DNA from: Fictibacillus norfolkensis
GTDB taxonomy: Bacteria > Bacillota > Bacilli > Bacillales > Fictibacillaceae
Length of the DNA stretch: 47,538 nt
Assembly (NCBI RefSeq): GCF_014836645.1
Contig: NZ_JACSQM010000016.1
Coordinates: forward strand, 1 to 47,538
Reading direction: 5' to 3'
Under the pieces are notes generated by a model. The model saw only the letters and a program-made list of their open reading frames with translations, ran no database searches and was not told the origin of the DNA. The translations under genes and the position numbers were made by a program. Positions 8,974 through 17,077 of this stretch are shown piece after piece. Position 1 is the stretch's first letter. The number at the start of each line of letters is the position of its first letter.

Positions 8974-10158
8974 TTATTTCTTCACTTCTACTAAGATCGC
9001 GTCACCTTGCCCGCCGCCTGAACAGATCGAAGCGATACCAAGTCCGCCGCCACGTCTTTTTAACTCATGGATCAACGTTAGTACGATGCGCGTGCCGCTC
9101 GCCCCAATCGGGTGACCTAGTGCGACTGCTCCACCGTTCACGTTCACTTTTTCAAGATCTAGTCCCGCAAGCTCAGAGCTCGCTAGCGCAACAGCTGCGA
9201 ATGCTTCGTTTATTTCAAAAAGGTCAATGTCTTCTAATGATTTTCCTGTTTTCTTTAACAGCTCATTGATGACAAGACCTGGTGTTTTCGGAAAGTCTTT
9301 CGCTTCCACAGCAAGTGCCGTGTGACCAAGAATCGTAGCCATCACTTCTTTGCCTTCTTTTTCAGCACGTTCTTCGCTCATTACAACTACTGCCGCTGCA
9401 CCATCGTTCACGCCTGGTGCGTTCCCAGCTGTAATCGTTCCATCCTGTGAAAAAGCAGGTCTTAATTTTGCGAGAGATTCAACAGACGTATCTTTACGCG
9501 GTGACTCATCATGGGATACAACAATCGGCTCACCTTTTCGTTGAGGCACTTCCACAGGTACGATCTCTTCTGCAAAAATTCCTTTTTCAATCGAATCGAT
9601 AGCACGGCTATGACTGCGGTACGCCCATTCGTCTTGACGCTCACGCGAGATCTCCATCTCTTTGGCTACGTCATTTCCGTAGATTCCCATGTGAACACCT
9701 GTAAACGTACACGTTAGTCCATCATGTACCATGAGATCTTTCACTGAGCTATCTCCCATACGAAGACCCCAGCGCGCTTTCGGTAAAATGTAAGGGGCGT
9801 TGCTCATCGACTCCATACCGCCTGCTACGATGACTTCTTCGTCACCCGCACGGATGATCTGATCTGCCATCGTGATCGCACGAAGACCTGACGCACATAC
9901 TTTGTTGATCGTTTCTGTTTTCGTCTTCCAAGGTAAACCTGCTTTTTCAGCCGCTTGGCGAGAAGGAATCTGCCCTTGCCCACCTTGAAGAACACAGCCT
10001 AAAATGACTTCATCCACCGAGTCTGGAGCAACATCTGCTCGTTGAAGCGCTTCTTTAATCGCGATTCCGCCTAGATCTGACGCTGTAAGAGAACTTAATC
10101 CGCCACCAAATTTCCCTACAGGTGTCCGTACACCACTGACGATTACTGATTTTGTCAT
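8974..10158 (-). CDS. mmgA: acetyl-CoA C-acetyltransferase (thiolase)
   Basis: A 394-aa thiolase that splits acetoacetyl-CoA into two acetyl-CoA (or runs the reverse reaction). The nucleophilic cysteine is in NKVCASGLRAI, the second motif is GGAVALGHPIGASGTR, and the C-terminal base cysteine is in CSGGGQGDAI. Full length for the family. ATG start with GGGAGG 6-7 nt upstream. It is the first gene of the minus-strand operon; its 156-bp upstream gap carries a perfect cre match and a TetR/FadR-like operator. The gene name follows the B. subtilis mmg operon, whose first gene is a comparable thiolase. Confidence 0.94.
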   Translation of the reverse strand: MTKSVIVSGVRTPVGKFGGGLSSLTASDLGGIAIKEALQRADVAPDSVDEVILGCVLQGGQGQIPSRQAAEKAGLPWKTKTETINKVCASGLRAITMADQIIRAGDEEVIVAGGMESMSNAPYILPKARWGLRMGDSSVKDLMVHDGLTCTFTGVHMGIYGNDVAKEMEISRERQDEWAYRSHSRAIDSIEKGIFAEEIVPVEVPQRKGEPIVVSHDESPRKDTSVESLAKLRPAFSQDGTITAGNAPGVNDGAAAVVVMSEERAEKEGKEVMATILGHTALAVEAKDFPKTPGLVINELLKKTGKSLEDIDLFEINEAFAAVALASSELAGLDLEKVNVNGGAVALGHPIGASGTRIVLTLIHELKRRGGGLGIASICSGGGQGDAILVEVKK

Positions 10159-10201
10159 ATGAAAAAACCTCCCGTTTCGTATGGTAGAGCTGCGATATTT
10201 A

Positions 10202-10215
10202 TGTTAACGCTTACA
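10202..10215 (-). promoter_or_regulatory. cre site (CcpA) upstream of thiolase operon
   Basis: Minus-strand TGTAAGCGTTAACA matches the catabolite-responsive element consensus TGWAANCGNTNWCA at every defined position. It lies about 45 bp upstream of the thiolase start. It implies glucose repression of the operon, as known for B. subtilis mmg. Confidence 0.8.
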
Positions 10216-10234
10216 AATATGTTTAAAGACGAGC

Positions 10235-10252
10235 CGAGCGAACGCTCAGTCG
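10235..10252 (-). promoter_or_regulatory. TetR/FadR-like operator upstream of thiolase
   Basis: The 18-bp site CGAGCGAACGCTCAGTCG contains the inverted repeat GAGCG-AA-CGCTC (10236-10247). It aligns without gaps to the site before fadF at 12549: 11 of 18 positions are identical and all seven differences are transitions. A shared repressor is therefore likely. Confidence 0.65.
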
Positions 10253-10269
10253 ACCAACTTCCAAGCATG

Positions 10270-10297
10270 AAGCTGCCAGCTCAAATGCAGGCAGCTT
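10270..10297 (-). other. hairpin in the fadF-thiolase gap
   Basis: AAGCTGCC and GGCAGCTT form a perfect 8-bp stem around a 12-nt loop, extended outward by AGCATG/CATGCT. No U-run follows on the minus strand, so termination after fadF is uncertain and read-through into the thiolase operon is possible. Confidence 0.5.
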
Positions 10298-10314
10298 ATT
10301 CACATGCTCGAAAA

Positions 10315-12447
10315 CTACTGAAGAACTTCTTGTTTCTGTGAGCCAAACATCGATTTTTCTAGGATTTCAACAACATCTAGTGTTTGAACTTGCTCTTCTA
10401 CTTCTTTCGCTTTCGTTCCATCACTCAACATCGTTAAGCAATACGGACATCCACTTCCAATCATGGTTGGATTTACAGCAAGAGCTTGTTCTGTACGCGC
10501 AACGTTCACACGAGAACCTGCTTTTTCTTCCATCCACATCATTCCGCCACCTGCTCCACAGCACATTCCGTTCTGACGGTTGCGATCCATCTCAACGACT
10601 TTCACACCCGGAATCGCTTTTAAAATATCACGAGGTGGTTCATATACTTCGTTATAGCGGCCGAGGTAACAAGAATCGTGATACGTGATCGTTTCTTTCA
10701 CCTCAAACTTCGGCTTGATTCTTCCTTCTTTGATCCAGTCTGCTAAAAGCTCAGTATGGTGATACACTTCGGCTTCTAGACCAAACTCTGGATATTCGTT
10801 TTTGAACGTGTTATACGCATGCGGGTCGATCGTGATGATCTTCTTAACACCATGCTTTTGAAACAACTCGATGTTCGCGTTCGCCATCTCTTGGAATAAA
10901 AACTCGTTTCCAAGTCGACGAGGCGTATCACCAGAGTTCTTTTCTTTGTTTCCTAAGATCGCAAACGTGATTCCTGCTTCGTTCATGATCTTCGCTAAAG
11001 AAAGTGCGATTTTTTGTGAACGGTTGTCATAAGCACCCATCGAACTTACCCAGAACAGGTACTCGAACTCTTCACCCGCTTTTTCTTTCTCTTTTACAGT
11101 CGGAACTGCGATATCTTCTTTCAGCTCACGCCAGTTCTCGCGTTCCTTTTTCGAGATTCCCCAAGGATTTCCTTGCTTCTCAATATTTTTGATCGCACGC
11201 TGCGCTTCTGCATCCATCTTACCTTCAGTAAGAACAAGATAACGACGCATGTCGATAATCTTATCTACGTGTTCGTTCATAACCGGACACTGATCCTCAC
11301 AGTTACGGCAAGTTGTACATGCCCAGATCTCTTCTTCTGTCATAACTTCACCGATCATCTCAACATCATAAGCAAGTGCAGATGATCCGTCTGTTGTTGC
11401 AGCTGTTTCCTCAGCGCCCTTCCCTCTCGCTTCAAAAGCGATCTGGTTGCCTGTTGTGTTCGAGAAAGCGAACGCTGGCATCCAAGGCGTGCGAGATGTT
11501 ACGGCAGCTCCTTTTACCGTTAGATGGTCACGCAGTTTAATGATCATATCCATCGGTGATAGCATCTTACCAGTACCTGTTGCCGGACAAACATTCGTAC
11601 AACGTCCACACTCTACACAAGCATAGAGATCAACAAGCTGCTTTTGATTGAAGTCTTCAATTTTATTCACACCGAAAACTTCTTGTGTCTCGTCTTCAAA
11701 ATTAATCGAAGAAAGCTTTCCTACTTTATCTTTGCGACCAAGCCAAACGTTTAGTGGACCTGCGATCAAGTGAGCATGCTTTGATTGTGGAACATACACT
11801 AAGAACGTTAATAAGAACAATAAGTGAATCCACCATGAGATAAAGAATACGACTGCAGCACCCGTTTCACCTAAGAAACCAAGAGCCATTGCGATTACGG
11901 AAGCGATAGGCGCCGTCCACTCGTACGGTAGATCGTGCCAGATAATCTCTGCTCCATTCCCAACTAATACGGAAAGCATCAAGCCACCGATAAACAGAAG
12001 AACCAACCCAGATTTAAATCCACGCTTCAGTCGAACAAGCTTTTCAACATATCTTCTATAAAAAGCCCAAACGACTGCGATCATGATCATCGTCGTTACG
12101 ATTTCTTGGAAAAACGTGAATCCTGGATAAAGCGGGCCTAAAGGCAGATGCGATCCAGGCGCGAGTCCTTTCCATATAAAATCGATCGCTCCGAACTGAA
12201 CGAGTATGAATCCATAAAAGAACATGATATGGATGATCCCACTCTTTTTGTCTTTCAATAGCTTCTTTTGACCAAAAACATTCACTAAGACTGCTTTTAT
12301 TCGTTCTTGAACCGTATTATCAAACTCCACTTTCTTACCGAGCTTGATGAATTCAAACCTTGTTTTTACAACATAAGCAAATAAAAACAGTGCGTAAGCG
12401 GTTACAAAAAGAAATGCAAGCCAGTTTGCTACCATTAAGCCGTCCAT
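10315..12447 (-). CDS. fadF: membrane Fe-S oxidoreductase FadF (ETF:quinone reductase-like)
   Basis: A 710-aa protein (B. subtilis YwjF/FadF is about 705 aa). The first ~220 residues hold about five to six membrane helices of the nitrate-reductase-gamma type. Two [4Fe-4S] ferredoxin clusters follow: CVECGRCTNVCP (C277, C280, C283, C287) and CTTCRNCEDQCP (C377, C380, C383, C387). The C-terminal half has CCG heterodisulfide-reductase-like domains (CYLGRYNEVY, then GMCCGAGGGMMWME and GSGCPYC). The expected role is to pass electrons from acyl-CoA dehydrogenase via ETF into menaquinone. GGGAGAG precedes the ATG. It has its own promoter with an operator over the -35 region. Confidence 0.93.
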   Translation of the reverse strand: MDGLMVANWLAFLFVTAYALFLFAYVVKTRFEFIKLGKKVEFDNTVQERIKAVLVNVFGQKKLLKDKKSGIIHIMFFYGFILVQFGAIDFIWKGLAPGSHLPLGPLYPGFTFFQEIVTTMIMIAVVWAFYRRYVEKLVRLKRGFKSGLVLLFIGGLMLSVLVGNGAEIIWHDLPYEWTAPIASVIAMALGFLGETGAAVVFFISWWIHLLFLLTFLVYVPQSKHAHLIAGPLNVWLGRKDKVGKLSSINFEDETQEVFGVNKIEDFNQKQLVDLYACVECGRCTNVCPATGTGKMLSPMDMIIKLRDHLTVKGAAVTSRTPWMPAFAFSNTTGNQIAFEARGKGAEETAATTDGSSALAYDVEMIGEVMTEEEIWACTTCRNCEDQCPVMNEHVDKIIDMRRYLVLTEGKMDAEAQRAIKNIEKQGNPWGISKKERENWRELKEDIAVPTVKEKEKAGEEFEYLFWVSSMGAYDNRSQKIALSLAKIMNEAGITFAILGNKEKNSGDTPRRLGNEFLFQEMANANIELFQKHGVKKIITIDPHAYNTFKNEYPEFGLEAEVYHHTELLADWIKEGRIKPKFEVKETITYHDSCYLGRYNEVYEPPRDILKAIPGVKVVEMDRNRQNGMCCGAGGGMMWMEEKAGSRVNVARTEQALAVNPTMIGSGCPYCLTMLSDGTKAKEVEEQVQTLDVVEILEKSMFGSQKQEVLQ

Positions 12448-12528
12448 CGCTCTCTCTCCCTTCCAATGCTGCTATTCCCTAATTCTTTCTCTTTTAATAA
12501 TTCTAAATGAAATTAATTTTCTGACTTC

Positions 12529-12566
12529 ATTATAGCATAAAAAATAAATGAATGAGCATTCAGTCA
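12529..12566 (-). promoter_or_regulatory. fadF promoter with FadR-type box
   Basis: On the minus strand an extended -10 (TGCTATAAT; TATAAT at 12529-12534) is preceded by the box at 12549-12566. That box reads TGAATGA-GCAT-TCAGTCA on the plus strand. It follows the published B. subtilis FadR layout TGAATGA-N4-TCATTCA with one arm mismatch, and covers the expected -35 position, so bound repressor would block the promoter. The rest of the 12448-12654 divergent gap holds the cls promoter (TATACT at 12611). Confidence 0.75.
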
Positions 12567-12654
12567 ACATCCGTCCAAAAAAATTTTTTAGTGGTTTCAT
12601 ATGGTGGGGGTATACTATATAAAAGTTTGATTTAAGGAGGAGGAGAAGAAGAAC

Positions 12655-13842
12655 ATGTGGATCGTTTTAGTGATAATAGCCATTGGATTTTTGGCTTGGA
12701 TCGACTTTTATTTAGGCCATAAACAAACGACCGCAAAAGAAGAACCTCCTGTAACTACGACAGGCAAAATGGATCTTTTGACGACTGGTTCTCATTTTTT
12801 CGATTCATTGTTTCAAGACATAGATGAAGCTAGGAATACGATCTACATACAGTTCTACATATTGCGCGATGATGAACTCGGACAAGAGCTATGCAAGAAA
12901 TTGATCGCAAAAGCACAGCAAGGCTTAGAAGTTAGACTGTTGCTTGATTACATGGGAAGTTACGGATTGAAAAAAAAGACGGTTAACAGTCTCAAAAATG
13001 CTGGCGTTCATTTTGAATACAGCAACAAGCCTCAGTTTCCTTATCTCTTATACCGCATCAATCACCGAAATCATCGAAAAATCACGATCATCGACTCGGA
13101 GATCGGCTACATAGGGGGATATAACGTAGGAAATGAATATATTGGGAGAGTCACACGGTTTGGAGATTGGCGCGATTATCATTTAAAATTAGAAGGTAAC
13201 GTTGTAATCGAATTGCAGCGTCTGTTTATCGACGATTGGAACGGTTCAACAAATGAAAAGATGACGCAAAGCGTTTCATCTTTTACCAAGGTAGAAAGAG
13301 CAAAAGAGCTATTGCTTCTCCCTTCAAAAGGACAGGCTGGTTATCACTACTTTTATGAAAAAATAAAACGTACGAAAAAAAGCATTTTTATAGGTTCGCC
13401 ATACTTTATTCCGGGTAAAAAGATGAACAGAGAGCTTTTGTCAGCACTAGATCGCGGCGTCAACGTGAAGCTACTCGTTCCGATGAACCCCGATCATCCT
13501 TTTGTGCAGGAAGCTTCTTATCGTTTCGTTAAACCTCTCTTAGAAGCAGGAGCAGAGATCTATCAGTTTCATGAAGGATTTTATCATTCCAAGATTGTCA
13601 TGTTTGATGATACGATCTGCGATATTGGTACCGCTAACTTCGATCTTCGCAGCTTTTTTTACAACGACGAGCTAAATTGCATCTTTACTGACAAAACGGA
13701 GATACAAGCTGTTAAAAAAGTGCTCGATTCAGATCTTGAACGTTCTGAGAAGCTGACGCTAGCACGTTTAAAGAAGACGCGCCGTTCCGTTAAAGTTCGC
13801 TTAAAAGAAGTGGTGGGTTTTATTTTATCGCCTTTTCTATAA
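12655..13842 (+). CDS. cardiolipin synthase / phospholipase D-family protein
   Basis: A 395-aa member of the PLD superfamily (B. subtilis YwjE type). It has one N-terminal membrane helix (residues 1-20) and two HKD motifs: HRKITIID near residue 139 with the following GGYNVGNEYIG, and HSKIVMFD near residue 311 with GTANFDLRSFFYNDE. The pair forms one active site for phosphatidyl transfer between two phosphatidylglycerols. AAGGAGGAGGAG precedes the ATG. The canonical ClsA has two N-terminal helices; this shorter form has one, so the exact substrate is less certain than the family. Confidence 0.9.
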   Translation: MWIVLVIIAIGFLAWIDFYLGHKQTTAKEEPPVTTTGKMDLLTTGSHFFDSLFQDIDEARNTIYIQFYILRDDELGQELCKKLIAKAQQGLEVRLLLDYMGSYGLKKKTVNSLKNAGVHFEYSNKPQFPYLLYRINHRNHRKITIIDSEIGYIGGYNVGNEYIGRVTRFGDWRDYHLKLEGNVVIELQRLFIDDWNGSTNEKMTQSVSSFTKVERAKELLLLPSKGQAGYHYFYEKIKRTKKSIFIGSPYFIPGKKMNRELLSALDRGVNVKLLVPMNPDHPFVQEASYRFVKPLLEAGAEIYQFHEGFYHSKIVMFDDTICDIGTANFDLRSFFYNDELNCIFTDKTEIQAVKKVLDSDLERSEKLTLARLKKTRRSVKVRLKEVVGFILSPFL

Positions 13843-13877
13843 ACAAGTAAGCGAAGTGCTATGAAGAATATGAGAGT

Positions 13878-14007
13878 GGTTGATTTCCGTTTCAGGTTGC
13901 TCGCTTTCCGCGGGGCAGGCGGTGAGCCCCTTGCCGCTTTGCGCCCTTAAGGGTCTCACCTGACCGCTTGTCCCGCAGGAGTCTCGCACCTTACACTCCA
14001 ACCAACC
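13878..14007 (-). repeat. palindromic intergenic element, short form (copy R3)
   Basis: A 130-bp copy between two co-directional genes, in the same orientation as R2. The ends are GGTTGATT and a degenerate AACCAACC. The apical stem CCCTT (13928-13932)/AAGGG (13949-13953) lies inside GGTGAG/CTCACC. It leaves about 80 bp before uvsE. Confidence 0.83.
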
Positions 14008-14085
14008 TGTCTTTGAAGCAAAACAAAATACTTTTCTACTGCACCAATCATTAACCAAAAACATACTAAAAACAGGGGGCCAAAC

Positions 14086-15042
14086 ATGTTAACATCTTTC
14101 GGATTTGTATCTACGGCTCTCAATTTATATGAGGCCTCACCTGCAAAAACAATGACTTTTGCTACTTATCAAAAACGTGATGAGAAAGAAAGAACAGCAC
14201 AGCTGCTTGCCATCACGAAAAACAATCTCGAGCGAACACTGCGCGTTCTTCATTATTGCATCGCGCACGAGCTTCCTCTTCATCGCATGTCGTCTTCCAT
14301 CGTCCCTTTAGCTACTCATCCAGAGGCAGCTTGGGATTTTTTGAAGGAGACGAAGAAAGAATGCAAAGAGATCGAGAAGCTCGTAAAAAAATATAACATC
14401 AGAACGAGCATGCATCCCAATCAGTTCACCCTGTTTACAAGCCCTCGTAAAGAGGTAACGGTAAATGCTGTTAAGGATATGCAATATCATTTTGATCTGC
14501 TTAAAGGAATGGGCATTGAGGACCGAAGCTATATCAATATTCATATCGGCGGGGCTTATGGTGATAAGCCGTCTGCTATAGAACGCTTTTATGAAAATAT
14601 TAAACTTCTCCCAGCTGATGTAAAAGCGAGAATGACTCTTGAAAACGACGATAAAACATTTACGACAAAAGAAACGTTAGAAGTTTGTGAGAATGAAGGC
14701 ATTCCCCTCATGTTCGATTATCATCATTACAAAGCGAACCCGGATGACAACGGTTCGCTAGAGGAATTGTTGCCGAGGTTTGTGAAAACGTGGGAGAATA
14801 CAGGTCGACCACCAAAGGTGCATCTTTCTTCACCAAAAGACGAAAAGGCGTACAGAAGCCACCATGACTTCGTTAGTCTCGATTATGTGCTGCCGTTCTT
14901 TAAACTGATGTCCAATTATACAGATGAGCTGGACGTAATGATTGAAGCGAAACAAAAAGACCGCGCCGTTCTTCAGCTCGTGGATGAACTGGAGAAAGTA
15001 CGCGGCTTTAAAAGGATGAGCGGCGGAACCATCCTTATGTAA
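14086..15042 (+). CDS. uvsE: UV DNA damage endonuclease UvsE
   Basis: A 318-aa TIM-barrel endonuclease that nicks DNA immediately 5' of UV photoproducts. It matches the UvdE family throughout: FGFVSTALNLYEASPAKTMTF at the N-terminus, then SSSIVPLATHP, SMHPNQFTLF, the metal-site region NIHIGGAYGDK, TLENDDKTFT and MFDYHHYKANP. AGGGGG precedes the ATG by about 7 nt. Its 3' end overlaps the convergent hydrolase gene by 8 bp. B. subtilis carries the same gene next to the cardiolipin synthase homologue. Confidence 0.96.
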   Translation: MLTSFGFVSTALNLYEASPAKTMTFATYQKRDEKERTAQLLAITKNNLERTLRVLHYCIAHELPLHRMSSSIVPLATHPEAAWDFLKETKKECKEIEKLVKKYNIRTSMHPNQFTLFTSPRKEVTVNAVKDMQYHFDLLKGMGIEDRSYINIHIGGAYGDKPSAIERFYENIKLLPADVKARMTLENDDKTFTTKETLEVCENEGIPLMFDYHHYKANPDDNGSLEELLPRFVKTWENTGRPPKVHLSSPKDEKAYRSHHDFVSLDYVLPFFKLMSNYTDELDVMIEAKQKDRAVLQLVDELEKVRGFKRMSGGTILM

Positions 15043-15808
15043 GACATGGAATAAATTTTCTAATCTCTGCATTAAAGCTTGCATAATGTTTGATCGGAAG
15101 CTGATGCAGCGCTTTGTTTAAGAGGACAAACTTTGCTTTCGGATGAACATTCCGTGCGTATATCCTTCTGTAAGGATGCATGTACTCCGCTTGTTCCCCG
15201 TAAATAAACAACAACGGAAAGCGCCACTCTTTTAGCTGATCCGTGCATTGAAAGGAAAGACTTTCTTGGTAGAAACGTTGACATGTCTTAGAATCTGTCT
15301 GCTTATGATAAGACAGCATTTCTTTTCGATCTTCTGTAGAGTTCGAATGTGTGGTGACAAGAATCTGATTAAGTAGGGCTGGTGCGTTCTTTGCCAGCCT
15401 TATTCCTGTTTGAAACTGCTTTTTTAGTGTGAATGTAGAAACTTGAGAAAAGCCTCCACTCAAAATAAGACCCTTTGTGCGATGCGGATATTTTTGAACA
15501 AATGCTTGTGCGACCGAACCACCTGCTGAATACCCACAAATATACGCCTCTTCCAATAATAAGTGGTCCAATAAAGAAGCCACATCATCTGCCAAGTCCC
15601 ATATCGTAAACGTTTCTGGGTCTTTACTAGACGAACGACCGTGTCCCCTACAATCAGGAAAGATCGTCTGATAATCGGCCGCTAATTCTTTTTGGTACTT
15701 GAACACGAGATGACTCATACCGGGCGGATGTAAAAAAACGATCGGAGCACCGGTTCCTAGCTTTTCATAATAGATTTGCAACTCAGAGGTCAGTCCGGCT
15801 AATGCCAT
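15035..15808 (-). CDS. alpha/beta hydrolase
   Basis: A 257-aa alpha/beta-hydrolase-fold protein. The oxyanion segment HPPGMSH comes first, the nucleophile elbow is GYSAGGS, and the C-terminal histidine is in ALHQLPIKH. The acid residue is probably in the YGEQAEYM turn. The substrate cannot be predicted. GAGGAAAA precedes the ATG. The 56-aa XapX gene lies 7 bp upstream on the same strand, its stop overlapping this ribosome-site region, so the two are probably co-transcribed. Its 3' end overlaps convergent uvsE. Confidence 0.88.
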   Translation of the reverse strand: MALAGLTSELQIYYEKLGTGAPIVFLHPPGMSHLVFKYQKELAADYQTIFPDCRGHGRSSSKDPETFTIWDLADDVASLLDHLLLEEAYICGYSAGGSVAQAFVQKYPHRTKGLILSGGFSQVSTFTLKKQFQTGIRLAKNAPALLNQILVTTHSNSTEDRKEMLSYHKQTDSKTCQRFYQESLSFQCTDQLKEWRFPLLFIYGEQAEYMHPYRRIYARNVHPKAKFVLLNKALHQLPIKHYASFNAEIRKFIPCLT

Positions 15809-15815
15809 ATTTTCC

Positions 15816-15986
15816 TCACTTTAGAAAAGTACCTGCCATCCAGATGTAAGCTTGATAGCCTAAATAGATACCGATAATGCCCATGATTCCTGGTAATGCG
15901 GGTGGTGCCGGAATCGGGAGTTTTAACAGGGCAAACACAAAGCCTACGAGGGCGCCTGTTATTAGTGATAATACGATTAACTTCAT
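15816..15986 (-). CDS. XapX-domain small membrane protein
   Basis: A 56-aa protein. It has two hydrophobic segments around the hallmark LLKLPIPAPPALPG and ends in GIIGIYLGYQAYIWM. This is the XapX domain layout (DUF1427), a family of tiny two-helix membrane proteins of unknown function. The ATG follows GAGGGGG by 7 nt. It lies immediately upstream of the hydrolase gene and about 90 bp downstream of dinB. A length cut-off of about 60 aa would miss it. Confidence 0.88.
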   Translation of the reverse strand: MKLIVLSLITGALVGFVFALLKLPIPAPPALPGIMGIIGIYLGYQAYIWMAGTFLK

Positions 15987-16075
15987 ATATGTACCCCCTC
16001 TTTCAAACGAGTTTCCAAACCTATCTCTTATTAATATGGCATGTTATCCCGACATTATCCCAATTTTCGTTGAGA

Positions 16076-16642
16076 TTACGATTGCGTAGAAGGTTTAGAT
16101 GCCGCGAGTTCGTATTGCTTTTTAATAATACGAATCTGACCGCGATGACTCAGTTCATCTTCAAAAACATGAAACCATTTAAAGTAGTTGTTTCCGAGCT
16201 CGTTATTCCACCACGGTGTTGTTTCATAGAGCCATGAGTCTTCAAGCTTTTGAAAATGCTGCAAGGTAATTTCACGAGTCTTTCTTAAGTCTTCTAGATA
16301 AAATTCTGCTGTATTGCCATGGATCATCGTCGCCGCCTCACCTAGATCGAGTGCAGGCTGAAGTGTTTCTGCATAACGCTCAATCTCCTCCTCTGGCAGA
16401 TCTTTTCCCTCAAATGTGATAAATTGATAAATCTTTTCTACAGCCACAAGATGAGCCAGCAGCATGCTGATTGAATTCCCGATTCCGTTGATTCTGTAAT
16501 CGAGCTCTTCTACGGATAGATCGTGGACATCCCAGATCGTCGTTTCCCTCGTGTAGTCCATCATGGATATCAAGTTGGAAAATTCTTTTGAATACCCTTC
16601 AATCTGTCCGATAACAAAAGGGCTTTTGTTGGATGTTGTCAT
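16076..16642 (-). CDS. DinB family protein
   Basis: A 188-aa four-helix-bundle protein of the DinB/YfiT-like metal-binding superfamily. Histidines suited to metal binding occur in MLLAHLVAVE, near MIHGNTAEF and in ELSHRGQIR, the usual three-His pattern. Function unknown; relatives include thiol S-transferases. I start it at the ATG at 16642 because AGGAGG lies 7 nt upstream. The frame stays open further upstream only because the 20-bp tandem array there lacks stops, so the longer reading is spurious. Confidence 0.85.
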   Translation of the reverse strand: MTTSNKSPFVIGQIEGYSKEFSNLISMMDYTRETTIWDVHDLSVEELDYRINGIGNSISMLLAHLVAVEKIYQFITFEGKDLPEEEIERYAETLQPALDLGEAATMIHGNTAEFYLEDLRKTREITLQHFQKLEDSWLYETTPWWNNELGNNYFKWFHVFEDELSHRGQIRIIKKQYELAASKPSTQS

Positions 16643-16731
16643 TTTGAAACCTCCTAAGCATTGATGTGCTTCAATTGAATTCAAGAAAAGCTTGGGAATT
16701 CCTTTTTTGTTTTGGTTAGCTCGTGAATGAT

Positions 16732-17011
16732 CGGCACCGAGCATATATTCCTGGCATCGAGCATATATTCTCGGCTTCGAGCATAAATTCTCGGCTTCGA
16801 GCATAAATTTCCAGCATCGAGCATAAATTTCCAGCACCGAGCATATATTCCTGGCATCGAGCATAAATTTCCGGCATCGAGCATATATTCCCGGCTTCGA
16901 GCATAAATTCCCGGCATCGAGCATATATTCCCGGCATCGAGCATATATTCCCGGCTTCGAGTATATATTCCTGGCATCAAGCATATATTCCCGGCACCGA
17001 GCACACATCCT
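16732..17011. repeat. 20-bp tandem repeat, 14 units (array A)
   Basis: Fourteen directly abutting 20-bp units of the type cggcatcgagcatatattcc fill most of the 435-bp gap between argS and dinB. Variation is confined to a few positions: cat/ctt/cac after gg, atatatt/ataaatt, and the unit ends. Because 20 is not a multiple of 3 the array reads open in all three minus-strand frames with a 20-residue protein period. This creates false ORFs rather than evidence of a gene. There are no spacers, so it is not a CRISPR. Confidence 0.95.
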
Positions 17012-17043
17012 TAAAACCACTCTCCTATACTCTCTAAAAAAGA

Positions 17044-17069
17044 AAAAACCTGTCTAGAGACAGGTTTTT
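17044..17069 (-). terminator. argS terminator
   Basis: AAAAACCTGTCT pairs with AGACAGGTTTTT immediately after the argS stop, with a U-run on the minus strand. Confidence 0.88.
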
Positions 17070-17077
17070 CCCTTATA

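Noticed and set aside
16732..17011. CRISPR array
   Set aside because: Units of 20 bp abut directly with no unique spacers, and no cas gene is in the window.
16643..17020. Open frames through the 20-bp array on the minus strand, including an N-terminal extension of the DinB protein
   Set aside because: All three frames are open only because the repeat unit lacks stops. The DinB gene has its own AGGAGG and ATG at 16642, and the translated array is a meaningless 20-residue repeat.
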